Assembly (NCBI GenBank): GCA_037447655.1
Contig: JBBHKE010000176.1
Coordinates: 248,001 to 312,000 of the forward strand
Origin: Zygnema cylindricum
Lineage: Eukaryota; Streptophyta; Zygnematophyceae; Zygnematales; Zygnemataceae
Length of the DNA stretch: 64,000 nt
Direction: 5' to 3'
The notes under the pieces: model-generated
The model's database searches: none
What the model was told of the DNA's origin: nothing
The model's input: only the letters and a program-made list of their open reading frames with translations
Made by a program: the position numbers and the translations under genes
In this document: positions 37,980-51,699 of the stretch, one piece after another
How the letters are laid out: every line of letters starts with the position of its first letter
Numbering within the stretch: the stretch's first letter is position 1

Positions 37980-40800
37980 ATTGTAACCTAAATTACACAA
38001 ATAGTTAGCGATAACAAGAATTATTACCTAAATTACACAAAAAGTTAGCGATAACAAGAATTGTAACCTAAATTACACAAACAGTTAGCGATAACAGGAT
38101 ATGTTATCTAAATTACACAAACAATTAGAGATAGCAAGAATTGTTACCTAAATTACATAAATAGTTAGCAATAACACGAATTGTTACCTAAATTACACAA
38201 AATGTTAGCAATAACAAGAATTGTAACGTAAATTACACAAACAGTTTGCGCTAATATGAATTCTTACCTAAATTACACAAACTATTAGCAATAACAGGAA
38301 TTGTTACCTAAATTACACAAACTGTTAGCGATAACAAGAATTGATACTTAAATTACACAAACATTTTGCGCTAATATGAATTCTTACCTAAATTACACAA
38401 ACTATTAGCGATAACAAGAATTGTTACCCAAACTACACAAACAATTAGCGATAACAAAAATTGTTACCTAAATTACACAAACAGTTACAATAACAGGAAT
38501 TGTAATCTAAATTACACAAACTATTAGGGATAACAAGAACTGTTACCTAAATTACATAAACAATTAGCGATAACAAGATTGTTACCTAAATTACATAAAC
38601 AATTAGCGATAACAGGATTTGTTACCTAAATTACACAAGCAATTAGCGATAACAAAAATTGTTACCTAAATTACAGAAACAGTTAGCGATAACAGGAATT
38701 TTTACCTAAATTACACAATTTGTTAGCGATAACAAGAATTGTACCTAAATTACACAAACTATAAGCGATAATAGAAATTGTTACCTAAATTACACAAACA
38801 ATAAGCAATAACAAGAATTGTTACCTAAATTACACAAACAGTTCGCGATAACATAAATTGTTACCTAAATTACACACAGTTTGCGCTAACATGAATTGTT
38901 TTCTTAATTACACAAACAATTCGAGATAGCAAGAATTGTTACCTAAATTACATAAACAGTTAGCAATAACAGGAATTGTAACCTAAATTACACAAACAAT
39001 TAGCGACAACAAGAATTGTTACCTAAATTACAAAAAAAGTTAGCGATAACAAGAATTGTTACCTAAATTACACAAACTGCTAGCAATAACAAAAATTGTT
39101 ACCTAAATTACACAAACAGTTAGCGATAACAGGAATTGTTACCTAAATTACACAAACTATTAGCGATAACAAGAATTATCACCTAAATTACATAAACTAT
39201 TAGCGATAACAGTATATGTTACCTAAATTACATAAACAATTAGAGATAGCAAGAATTGTTACCTAAATTACACAAACACTTAGCAATAACACGAATTGTT
39301 ACCTAAATTACACAAACTGTTAGCGATAACAAGAATTGTTACCTAAATTACAGAAACAGTTTGCGCTAATATGAATTATTACCTAAATTACACAAACTAT
39401 TAGCGATAACAGGAATTGTTACCTAAATTACACAAACAGTTAGCGATAACAAGAATTGTTACTTAAATTACAAAAACATTTTGCGCTAACATGAAATCTT
39501 ACCTAAATTACACAAACTATTAGCGATAACAGGAATTGTTACCTAAATTACACAAACAATTAGCGATAACAAAAATTGTTACCTTAATTACACAAACAGT
39601 TAGCGATAACACGAATAGTTACCTAAATTACACAAACTATTAGCGATAACAAGAATTGTTACCTAAATTACAGAAACAGTTAGCGATAACAGGAATTCTT
39701 ACCTAAATTACACAAACTGTTAGCGATAATAGGAATTGTTACCTAAATTACACAAATTGTTAGCGATAACAAGAAATGTTACCTAAATTACACAAACTAT
39801 TAGCGATAACAGGAATTGTTACCTAAATTACACAAACAATTAGCGATAACAAGAATTGTTACCTAAATTACACAAACAGTTAGCAATAACATGAATTGTT
39901 ACCTAAATTACACAAACTATTAGCGATTATAAGAATTGTTACCTAAATTACACAAATAGTTTGCGCTAATATGAATTGTTACCTAAATTACACAAACAAT
40001 TCGAGATAGCAAGAATTGTTACCTAAATTACATAAACAGTTACAATAACAGTAATTGTTGCCTAAATTACACAAACAGTTAGCAATAACAAGAATAGTAA
40101 CCTAAATTACACAAACAGTTAGCGATAACAAGAATTTTTACCCTAAATTACACAAACAGTTAGCGATAACAAGAATTGTTACCTAAATTACACAAACAGT
40201 TAGCGATAACAAGAATTGTAACCTAAATTACACAAACAGTTTGCGATAACAAGAATTGTTACCTAAATTACATAAACAGTTAGCGATAACAAGAATTGTT
40301 ACCTAAATTACACAAATTATTAGCGATAACAAGAATTGTAACCTAAATTACATAAACTATTAGCGATAACAGGATATGTTACCTAAATTACACAAACAAT
40401 TAGAGATAGCAAGAATTGTTACCTAAATTACACAAACAGTTAGCAATAACACGAATTGTTACCTAAATTACACAAATTGTTAGCATTAACAAGAATTGTT
40501 ACCTAAATTACACAAACAGTTTGTGCTAATATGAATTATTACCTAAATTACACAAACTATTAGCGATAACAGGAATTCTTACCTTAATTACACAAACTGT
40601 TAGCGATAACAAGAATTGTTACTTAAATTACACAAACATTTTGCACTAACATGAATTCTTACCTAAATTACACAAACTATTAGCGATAACAGGAATTGTT
40701 ACCTAAATTACACAATCAACTAGCGATAACAAAAATTGTTACCTAAATTACTCAAACAGTTACAATAACAGGAATTGTAATCTAAATTACACAAACTATT
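37980..40800 (+). repeat. 1.1 kb higher-order unit, about three copies
   Basis: Markers recur at 27 to 29 monomers. TTGCGCTAA then TCGAGATAGC is at 38881 and 39961 (offset 1,080). TATATGTT or GATATGTT then TTAGAGATAGC is at 39213 and 40373 (offset 1,160). TTGCGCTAATATGAATTATT or its TTGTGC form is at 39361 and 40521 (1,160), and TTTTGC-CTAACATG is at about 39479 and 40639. An earlier partial copy lies at 38100-38530, including TTACAATAACAGG followed by TTAGGGATAAC, which reappears at 40750-40810. Confidence 0.8.
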
Positions 40801-40803
40801 AGG

Positions 40804-41071
40804 GATAACAAGAATTGTTACCTAAATTACAGAAACAATTAGCGATAACAAAAATTGTTACCTAAATTACACAAACTATTAGCGATAACAGGATTTGTAA
40901 CCTAAATTACACAAACAATTAGCGATAACAAGAATTGTTACCTAAATTACAGAAACAATTAGCGATAACAAAAATTGTTACCTAAATTACACAAACTATT
41001 AGCGATAACAGGATTTGTAACCTAAATTACACAAACAATTAGCGATAACAAGAATTGTTACCTAAATTACA
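40804..41071 (+). repeat. Exact 120-base tandem duplication
   Basis: 40804-40951 and 40924-41071 are identical over 148 bases at an offset of three monomers. The unit carries ACAGAAACAATTAG, AAAAATTG and GGATTTGTAACC. Confidence 0.93.
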
Positions 41072-41080
41072 CAAACAGTT

Positions 41081-42640
41081 AGAGATAACATGAATTGATA
41101 CCTAAATTACACAAACACTTAGCAAAAACAAGAATAGTTACCTAAATTACACAAAGAGTTAGCGATAACAGAAATTGTTACCGAAATTATACAAACAATT
41201 TGCTCTAACATGAATTGTTACCTAAATTACACAAAATATTAGCTATAACAAGAATTGTTACCTAAATTACACAAACAGTTAGCGATAACACAAATTGTTA
41301 CCTAAATTACACAAACAATTAGCGATAACAAAAATTGTTACCTAAATTACACAAACAGTTAGCGATAACACGAATTGTTACCTAAATTACACAAACTATT
41401 AGCGATAACAAGAATTGTTACCTAAATTACACAAACAGTTAGCGATAATAAGAATTGTTACCTAAATTACACAAACTATTAGCGATAATACGAATTGTTA
41501 CCTTAATTACACAAACTGTTAGCGATAACAAGAATTGTTACCTAAATTACACAAACTATTAGCGATAACAGGAATTGTTACCTAAATTACACAAACTGTT
41601 AGCGATAACACGAATTATTACCCAAATTACACAAAGTGTTAGCGATAACAAGAATTGTCACCTTAATTACACAAACATTTAGGGATAACAAGAATTATTA
41701 TCTAAATTACACAAACTCTTAGCGATTATAGGAATTGTTACCTAAATTACACAAACTGTTAGAGATAACAAAAATTGTTACCTTAAATACACAAACTATT
41801 AGCGATAACAAGAATTGTTACCTAAATTACACAAACTATTAGCGATAACAGGATATGTTACCTAAATTACACAAACAATTAGCGATAACAAGAATTGTTA
41901 CCTAAATTACACAAACAGTTAGCGATAACATGAATTGATACCTAAATTACACAAACACTTAGCAAAAACAATAATTGTTACCTAAATTACACAAAGAGTT
42001 AGCGATAACAGGAATTGTTACCGAAATTACAGAAACAATTTGCTCTAACATGAATTGTTACCTAAATTACACAAAATATTAGCGATAACAAGAATTGTTA
42101 CCTAAATTACACAAACAGTTAGCGATAACACAAATTGTTACCTGAATTACACAAACAATTAGCGATACCAAAAATTGTTACCTAAATTACACAAACAGTT
42201 AGCGATAATACGAATTGTTACCTAAATTACACAAACTATTAGCGATAACAAGAATTGTTACCTAAATTACACAAACAGTTAGTGATAATAAGAATTGTTA
42301 CCTAATTACACAAACTATTAGCGGTAATACGAATTGTTACCTGAATTACACAAACTGTTAGCGATAACAAAAATTGTTACCTAAATTACAGAAATTGTTT
42401 GCGCTAACATGAATTGTTACTAAATTACACAAACTATTAGCGATAACAGGAATTGTTACCTAAATTACACAACAATTAGCGATAACAAAAATTGTTACCT
42501 AAATTACACAAACAGTTAGCGATAACACGAATTATTACCCAAATTACACAAAGTGTTAGCGATAACAAGAATTGTCACCTTAATTACACAAATAGTTAGC
42601 GATAACAAGAATTGTTATCTAAATTACACAAACTCTTAGC
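41081..42640 (+). repeat. 21-monomer (840-base) higher-order unit, two copies
   Basis: Paired markers lie exactly 840 bases apart: ATTGATACC and CACTTAGCAAAAACA (41101 and 41941), AAAGAGTTAG (41151 and 41991), AATTTGCTCTAACATG (41188 and 42028) and AACACAAATTG (about 41287 and 42127). Farther right the pair GAATTATTACCCAAATTAC (41612 and 42529) is 917 bases apart because of a monomer gain and three lost bases. Confidence 0.9.
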
Positions 42641-45600
42641 GATTATAGGAATTGTTTCCTAAATTACACAAACTGTTAAAATAACAAGAATTGTTACCTA
42701 AAATACACAAACTATTAGCGATAACAAGAATTGTTACCAAAATTACACAAACTGTTAGTGATAACAGGAATTGTTATCTAAATTACACAAACTGTTAGCG
42801 ATAACAAGAATTGGTATCTAAATTACACAAACTGTTAGCAATACCAAGAATGGTTACCTATATTACCTAAATTACACAAACTGTTAGCGATAACAAGAAT
42901 TGTTACCTAAATTACACAAACAGTTAGCGCTAACATGAATTGTTACCTAAATTACACAAACAATTAGCGATAACAGAAATTGTTACCTAAATTACACAAA
43001 CAGTTAGCGATAACACGAATTGTTACCTAAATTACACAAAGTATTAGCGATAACAAGAATTGTTACCTAAATTACATAAACTGTTAGAGATAACAATAAT
43101 TGTTACCTAAAATACAAAAACTATTAGCGATAAAAGGAATTGTTACCTAAATTACACAAACTGTTAGCGATAACAGGAATTGTTATCTAAATAACACAAA
43201 CTGTTAGCGATAACAGGAATTGTCACCTAAATTACACAACAATTAGCAATAACAAAAATTGTTACCTAAATTACACAAACACTTAGCGATAACACGAATT
43301 GTTACCCAAATTACACAAAGTGTTAGCGATAACAAGAATTGTTACCGAAATTACACAAACAGTTTGCTCTAACATGAATTGTTACCTAAATTACACAAAA
43401 TATTAGCGATAACAAGAATTGTTACCTAAATTACACAAACAGTTAGCGATAACACAAATTGTTACCTAAATTACACAAACTATTAGCGATAACAAGAATT
43501 GTTAACTAAATTACACACAGAGTTAGCGATAACAAGAATTGTTACCTAAATTACACAAACTATTAGCGTTAACAGGAATTGTTACCTAAATTACACAAAC
43601 TGTTAGCGATAACAGGAATTGTTACTTAAATTACACAAACAATTAGCAATAACAGAAATTGTTATCTAAATTACACAAACTGTTAGCGTAACATGAATTG
43701 AAATCTAAATTACACAAACTATTAGGGATAACAAGAATTGTTACCTAAATTACAGAAACAATTAGCCATAACAAGATTATTACCTAAATTACACAAACTA
43801 TTAGCGATAACACGATTTGTTACCTAAATTACACAAACAATTAGCGATAATAAGAATTTTTACCTAAATTACACAAATTGTAGCGATAACAAGAATTGTT
43901 ACCTAAATTACAAAAACTGTTAGCGATAATAGGAATTGTTACCTAAATTACACAAATTGTTAGCAATAACAAAAATTGTTACCTAAATTACACAAACTAT
44001 TAGCGATAATAGAAATTGTTACCTAAATTACACAAATAATTAGCGATAACAAGAATTGTTACCTAAATTACACAAACAGTTAGCAATAACTGAATTGTTA
44101 CCTAAATTACACAAACAGTTAGCGATAACAAGAATTGTTACCTAAATTACAGAAACAGTTTGCGCTAATATGAATTGTTACCTAAATTACACAAACAATT
44201 AGAGATACCAAGAATTGTTACCTAAATTACATAAACAGTTACAATTACAGGAATTGTTACCTAAATTACACAAACAGTTAGCAATAACAGGAATTGTAAC
44301 CTAAATTACACAAACATTTAGCGACAACAAGAATTGTTACCTAAATTACACAAACAGTTAGCGATAACAAGAATTGTTACCTAAATTACACAAACAAATA
44401 GCAATAACAGGAATTGTTACCTAAATTACACAAACTATTAGCAATAACAAGAATTGTTACCTAAATTACACAAACTATTAGCGATAACAATAATTTTTAC
44501 CTAAATTACACAAACAATTAGAGATACCAAGAATTGTTACCTAAATTACATAAACAGTTACAATAACAGGAATTGTTACCTAAATTACACAAACAGTTAG
44601 CAATAACATGAATTGTTACCTAAATTACACAAACTGTTAGCAATAACAAAAATTGTTACCTAAATTACACAAACAATTTGGGCTAATATGAATTCTTACC
44701 TAAATTACACAAACTATTAGCGATAACAGAAATTGTTACCTAAATTACACAAACTGTTAGCGATAACAAGAATTGTTACTTAAATTACACAAACATTTTG
44801 CGCTAACATGAATTCTTACCTAAATTACACAAACTATTAGCGATAACAGGAATTGTTACCTAAATTACACAAACAGTTAGCGATAACAAGAATTGTTATC
44901 TAAATTACACAAACTATTAGTGATAACACGAATTGTTACCTTAATTACACAAACTGTTAGCGATAACAAGAATTGTCACCTAAATTACACAAACAGTTTG
45001 CGCTAACATGAATTGTTACCTAAATTTCACAAAGTGTTAGCGATAACAAGAATTGTTACCTTAATTACACAAACAGTTAGCGATAACAATAAATGTTATC
45101 TAAATTACACAAACTGTTAGCGATTATAGGAATTGTTACCTAAATTACATAAACTGTTAGAGATAACAATAATTGTTACCTAAAATACAAAAACTATTAG
45201 CGATAACAGGAATTGTTACCTAAATTACACAAACTGTTAGCGATAACAGGAATTGTTATCTAAATTACACAAACTGTTAGCGATAACAGGAATTGTAATC
45301 TAAATTACACAAACTGTTTGGGATAACTAGAATTGTTACCTAAATTACAGAAATAGTTTACAATAATAGGAATTGTTATCTAAATTACATAAACATTTAG
45401 CGATAATAGGAATTGTTACCTAAATTACACAACTGTTAGTGATAACAAATTTGTTACCTAAATTACAGGAATAATTAGCCCTAACAGGAATTGTTACCTA
45501 AATTACACAAATTCTTAGCGCTAATAGGAATTGTTTCCTAACTTACACAAACTGTTAGCGATAACAGAAATTGATATATATATTACACAAAGAGTTAGCA

Positions 45601-47766
45601 ATAACAGGAAATGTTACCTTAATTACACAAACTATTTGCGCTAACAGGAATTGTTACCTAACTTAAACAAACTGTTTGCGCTAACAATAATTGTTACCTA
45701 ACTTACACAAACAGTTCGTGATAATATAAGTTGTTACCTAAATTACACAAACTGTTAGCAATAACAAATTTGTTATCTAATTTACACAAATAGTTAGCCA
45801 TAACAAGAATTGTTACTTATATTACACAAAAAGTTAGCGATATAAATAATTGTTACCTAAATTACACAGACTATTAGCGATAACAGGATTTGTTACCTAA
45901 ATTACACAAACAGTTAGCAATAACTAGAACAAATACCTAACTTACACAAACAGTTAGCGATAACATGAATTTTTACTTAAATTACACAATAAGTAAGCGA
46001 TAACAAGAATTATTATCTAAATTACACAAACAATAAGCGATAACAAGAATTATTTCCTAAATTACACAAATAATTAGCGATAACTAAAAATATTGCCTAA
46101 ATTACACAAACAGTTATCGATAACAAAAATTGTTGTATAACTTACACAAACTGTTAGCAATAAGAAGAATTGTTATCTATATTTTACAAACAGTTAGCGA
46201 TTACAAAAATTGTTACCTAAATTAAATAAGCAATTAGCGATAACAAGAATTAATATCTAAATTACAAAACTGTTAGCAATAACAAGAATGGTTACCTTAC
46301 TTACACAAATTGTTAGCGATAACAATAACTGTTTCCTAAATTATATAATCAGTTAGCGCTAACAAGAATTAATCCTTAAATTACACAAACAATTAGCGAT
46401 AACAAAAATTGTTACCTAAATTACACAAACAATTAGCGATAACAAGAATTGTTACCTAAATTACACAAACTATTAGCGATAACATGATTTGTTACCTAAA
46501 TTACACAAACTGTTAGCGATAACAATAATTGTTACCTAAATTACACAAACTGTTAGAGATAACAAGAATTGTTACCTAAATTACACAAACAGTTAGCAAT
46601 AACTAGATTGGTTACCTAACTTACACAAACACTTAGGGATACCAAAAATTACTAGCTAAATTACACAAACTGTTAGCGATAGCAAAAATTGTTACCTAAA
46701 TTACACAAACTGTTAGCGATAACAGAAATTCTTACCTAAATAACACAAACTGTTAGCGATAATATGAATTGTAATCTATATTACACAAACTGTTAGGGAT
46801 AACAAGAATTGTTACCTAAATTACACAAACTTTTATGGATAAAAGGATTTGTTACCTAAATTATACAAACAATTAGCGATAACAAGAATTGTTACCTAAC
46901 TTACACAAATAGTTAGCGTTAATAGGAAATGATATCTAACTTACATAAATTGTTAGCGATAACAGGAATTGTTACCTAAATTACACAAACAATTAGCGAT
47001 AACAAGAGTTGTTACCTAAATAACACAAACAATTAGCGATAACAAGAATTTTATCCTAAATAACACAAACAGTTAGCGATAACAAGAATTGTATCCTAAA
47101 TAACACAAACAGTTAGCGATAACAAGAATTGTTGCCTAAATTAAACAAACTGTTAGCGATAACAGGAATTGTAATCTTAATTACACAAACTGTTAGCGAT
47201 AACAATAATTGTTACCTAAATTACACAAACAATTAGCGATAACAATAATTGTTACCTAACTTACACAAATTGTTAGCGCTAACAGGAATTGTTACCTAAC
47301 TTACACAAACAATTAGCGATTAGAAGAATTGTTACCTAAATTACACAAGCTGTTTGCGCTAATAGGAATTGTTACCTTACTTACACAAACAGTTAGCGAT
47401 AACAGGAATTGTTATCTAATTTACACAAATACTTAGCGATAACAAGAGTTATTACCTAAATAACACAAATAGTTAGCGATAACAATAATTGTTTCCTAAA
47501 TTACACAAATAATTAGCGATAACAAGAATTTTTACCTAAATTACACAAAAAGTTAGCGATAACAAGAATTGTTATCTAAATTACACAAAAAATTAGCAAT
47601 AACAAGAATTGTTACCTAAATTACACAAACAGTTATCGATAACATGAATTGTTATCTAACTTACACAAAATGTTAGCAATAACAAGAATTGTTATCAAAA
47701 TTATTAATGCTAACAAGAATTCTTACCTACATTACACAAGCAGTTAACGATAATAAGAATTGATAT

Positions 47767-47970
47767 CTAAATTACACAAACTGTTAGCGCTAACAAGAAT
47801 GGTTACCTAACTTACACAAATTGTTAGCGATAAGAAGAATTGTTTCCTAAATTACCCAAATAGTTTGCGCTAACAAGAATGGTTTCCTAAATTACACAAA
47901 CTGTTAGCGCTAACAAGAATGGTTACCTAACTTACACAAATTGTTAGCGATAAGAAGAATTGTTTCCTAA
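47767..47970 (+). repeat. Exact 84-base match at 120-base offset
   Basis: 47767-47850 is identical to 47887-47970. It includes the palindromic GTTAGCGCTAAC monomer followed by TTAGCGATAAGAAG and TGTTTCCTAAATTACCC, a three-monomer tandem duplication within block copy I. Confidence 0.92.
47782..47795. repeat. 14-bp perfect palindrome
   Basis: TGTTAGCGCTAACA, created by the A-to-C variant of the GCGATAAC box; copied again at 47902-47915 by the local duplication. Confidence 0.9.
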
Positions 47971-50900
47971 ATTACCCAAACAATTAGCGATATCAAAAAT
48001 TGTTATCTAAATTACACAAACTGTTTGTGATAACATAATTCTTACCTAAATTACACAAAAAGTTAGCGATAACAAGAATTGTTTTCTAAATTACACAAAC
48101 AATTAGAGATAACAAGAATTGTTACCTAAATTACAGAGACTATTAGCATTTACCGGAATTGTTACCTAAACTACACAAACTATTAGCGAAAAAACAAGAA
48201 TTGTTACCTAAATAACACAAACTGTTAGCGATAACAAGAATTGTTACCTAACTTACAAAAATTGTTAGCGCTAATCGAAATTGATATGTAACTTACACAA
48301 ACTGTTAGCGATAACAAGAAATATTATATTAATAACACAAACAATAAGCAATACCACGGATTGTTACCTAAATTACACAAACAATTAGCAATAAGAAGAA
48401 TTGTTACCTAAATTACACAAACAATTAGCGATAACAACAATTGTTACCAAAATTACAAAAATAGTTAGCCCTAATAGGAATTTTTACCTAAATCACACAA
48501 ATTATTAAAACTAACAAGAAATGTTTCCTAACTTAAACTGTTAGCAATAACAGGAATTAATATCTAAATTACACAAACAGTTAGCGATAACACGAATTGT
48601 TACCTAAATTACACAAACTGTTAGCTATAACAAGAATTGTTACCTAAATTACACAAACAATTAGCAATAACAACAATTATAACCTAAATTACACAAACAG
48701 TTAGCGATAACAGAAATTGTTATCTAAATTACACAAACTATTAGCGATAACAATAATTGTTACCTAAATTACACAAACAGTTAGCGATAACAAAAATTGT
48801 TACCTAAATTACAAAATCAGTTTGCGCTAACATGAATTGTTACCTAAATTACACAAATAGTTAGCGCTAACAGCAATTGTTATCTAACTTACACAAACTG
48901 TTAGAGCTAACAAGAATGGTAACCTAACTTTAACAAACAGTTAGCAATAACAATTATTGTTACCTAAATTAAAGAAACTGTTGGTGATAACAAGAAATCT
49001 TATCTTACTTACACAAACTATTAGCGCTAACAAAAATGGTTACCTAAATTACACAAACAGTTAGCAATATTAAGAATTGTTACCTAAATTATACAAACTG
49101 TTAGCGATAACAATAATTGTTACCTAAATTACACAAAATATTAGCGATAACACGAATTATTCCCTAAATGACAAAAACAATTAGTGATAACAGGAATTGT
49201 AATATAAATTACACAAACTATTAGCGATAATAGGAATTGTTACATAAATTACACAAAATGTTAGCAATAAGAGGAATTGTTACCTAAATTACACAAACAA
49301 TTAGCGATAACAAAGATTGTTACCTAAATTTCACAAACTATTAGCGATAACAAGAAATGTTACCAAAATTACACAAATAGTTAGCGATAACAATAATTGT
49401 TACCTTAATTACACAATAGTTAGCGCTAACAGCAATTGTTATCTAACTTACACAAACTATTAGAGCTAACAAGAATGGTAACCTAACTTAAACAAACAGT
49501 TAGCAATAACAATTATTGTTACCTAAATTACAAAAACAATTAGTGATAACAAGAATTGTTACATAAATTACACAAAAAATTAGCGATAACAAGAATGGTT
49601 ACCTAAATAGAAAAAATAATTAGCGTTAACAGGAATTGTTACCTAAATTACACAAATTTTTAGCGCTAATAGGAATTGTTTCCTAACTTACACAAACTAT
49701 AAGCGATAATAGGAATTGATATCTAAATTACACAAAGAGTTAGCGATAACAGGAAATGTTACCTTAATTAACAAAATGTAAGCGATAACAATAATTGTTA
49801 CCTAACTTACACAAACTGTTTGCGCTAACAAGAATTGTTACCTAACTTTCACAAACTGTTTGCGCTAACAATAATTGTTACCGAACTTACACAAACATTT
49901 AGCGATAATAAAAATTGTTACCTAAATTACACAAAATGTTAGCAATAACAAATTTTTTATCTAATTTACACAAACAGTTAGCGATAACAAGAATTGTTAC
50001 CTAAATTACACAAAAAATTAACGATAACATGATTTGTTACCTAAATTACACAAACTTTTAGCAATAACAATAAATGTTACCTAAATTACACAAATTGTTA
50101 GCGATATCAAAAATTGTTACCTAAATTACACAAACAATTTAACGATAACTAGAACAAATACCTAACTTACACAAATTAATAGCGATAACAAGAATTATTT
50201 CCTAAATTACACAAATGATTAGCGATAACAAGAAATATTACCTAAATTACACAAACAGTTATCGATAATAATAATTGTTATATAACTTACACAAATTGTT
50301 AGCAATAAGAAGATATGTTATCTCTATTTTACAAACAGTTTGCGATTACAAAAATTGTTACCTAAATTAACCAAGCAAGTAGCGATAACAAGAATTAATA
50401 TCTAAATTACAAAACTGTTAGCGCTAACAAGAATGGTTACCTTACTTACACAAATTGTTAACAATAACAATAATTGTTTCCTAAATTACACAAGCTAACA
50501 AGAATTAATCCCTAAACAATTAGTGATAATAGGAATTGTTACCTAAACTACACAAACTATTAGAAATAAAAATATTTGTTACCTAAATTACATAAACTCT
50601 TAGCGATAACAATAATTGTTACCTAACTTACACAAACAGTTAGGGATAACAAAAATTGTTACCTAAATTACACAAACTGTTAGCGATAACAAAAATTGTT
50701 TCCTTAATTACACAAATAGTTAGCAATAACAAGGATTGTTATCTAAATTACAAAAACAGTTAGCGATAGCATGAATCGTCACCTAAATCATACAAACAAT
50801 TAGCGATAACAAGAGAAGTTGCCTACATTACACAAACAATTAGCGATAAGAGGATTTGTTTCCTAAATTACATAAACTGTCAACGATAACAATAATTGTT

Positions 50901-51699
50901 ACCTAACTTACACAAACTGTTTGAGCTAATAGGAATTGATATCTAACTTATACAAATTGTTAGCAATAACAAGAATTGTTATCTAAATTACACAAATAGT
51001 TAGCTTTAATATGAATTGTTATCAAAATTACACAAATAATTAGCGATAACAAGAGTTGTAACCTTAATTACACAAACAATTAGAAATAACAAGAATTGTT
51101 ACCTAAAGTACACAAACAGTTTGCGCTAATATGAATTGTAACCTAAATTACACAAACTATTAGCGATAACAAGAATTGTTATCTAAATTACACAAACTGT
51201 TTGCGATAATTTGAACTGTAATCTATATTACACAAACAGTTAGGGGATAACAAGAATTCTAACCTAAATAACAAAAACAGTTAGCGATAACAAGAACGGT
51301 TACCTAATTTACACAAACAGTTAGCGCTTATAAAAATTGATATCTAACTTATATAATTTGTTAGCGATAACAACAATTATTATCTAAATTAAACAAACAG
51401 TTAGCGATAACAGGAATTGTTACCTAAATTACACAAACAATTAGCGATAATAAGAGTCGTTACCTAAATAACACAAACAATTAGCCATAACAAGAATTGT
51501 ATGCTAAATAACACAAACAGTTAGCGATAACAAGAATTGTTGCCTAAATTACACAAACAGTTTGCGATAGCAAGAATTGTTACCTAAAGTACAGAAACAG
51601 TTAGCGATTACAGGAATTGTTATCTGAATTACAGAAATAGTTAGCGATAAGAGGAATTGTAATCTTAATTAAACAAACTGTATGGGATAACAAGAAGTG

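Larger units (their letters stand above)
37574..45430 (+). repeat. Main satellite array, 37.6-45.4 kb
   Basis: Continuous monomers in one orientation, more variable than the core. Marker monomers are TTCGAGATAGCAAG or TTAGAGATAGCAAG followed by CATAAACAGTTACAATAAC (a 38-base monomer), found near 35567, 38930, 40002, 44205 and 44520. One insertion of about ten bases duplicates TATTACCTAA at 42859. No gene, RNA or foreign element is visible. Confidence 0.95.
47400..48720 (+). repeat. Large higher-order block, copy I
   Basis: Series: TTATCGATAACATG, TTACACAAAATGTTAGC, TTAATGCTAAC, GATATCTAAATTAC, GCGCTAACAAGAATGG, TGTTTCCTAAATTACCC, then AGAAATGTTTCCTAACTTA(A/G)ACTG with four bases missing at 48530. 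The same ordered series occurs in three later blocks. Here one whole monomer has been deleted at 47701 (ATTATTAATGC). This is the most diverged of the four copies. Confidence 0.78.
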
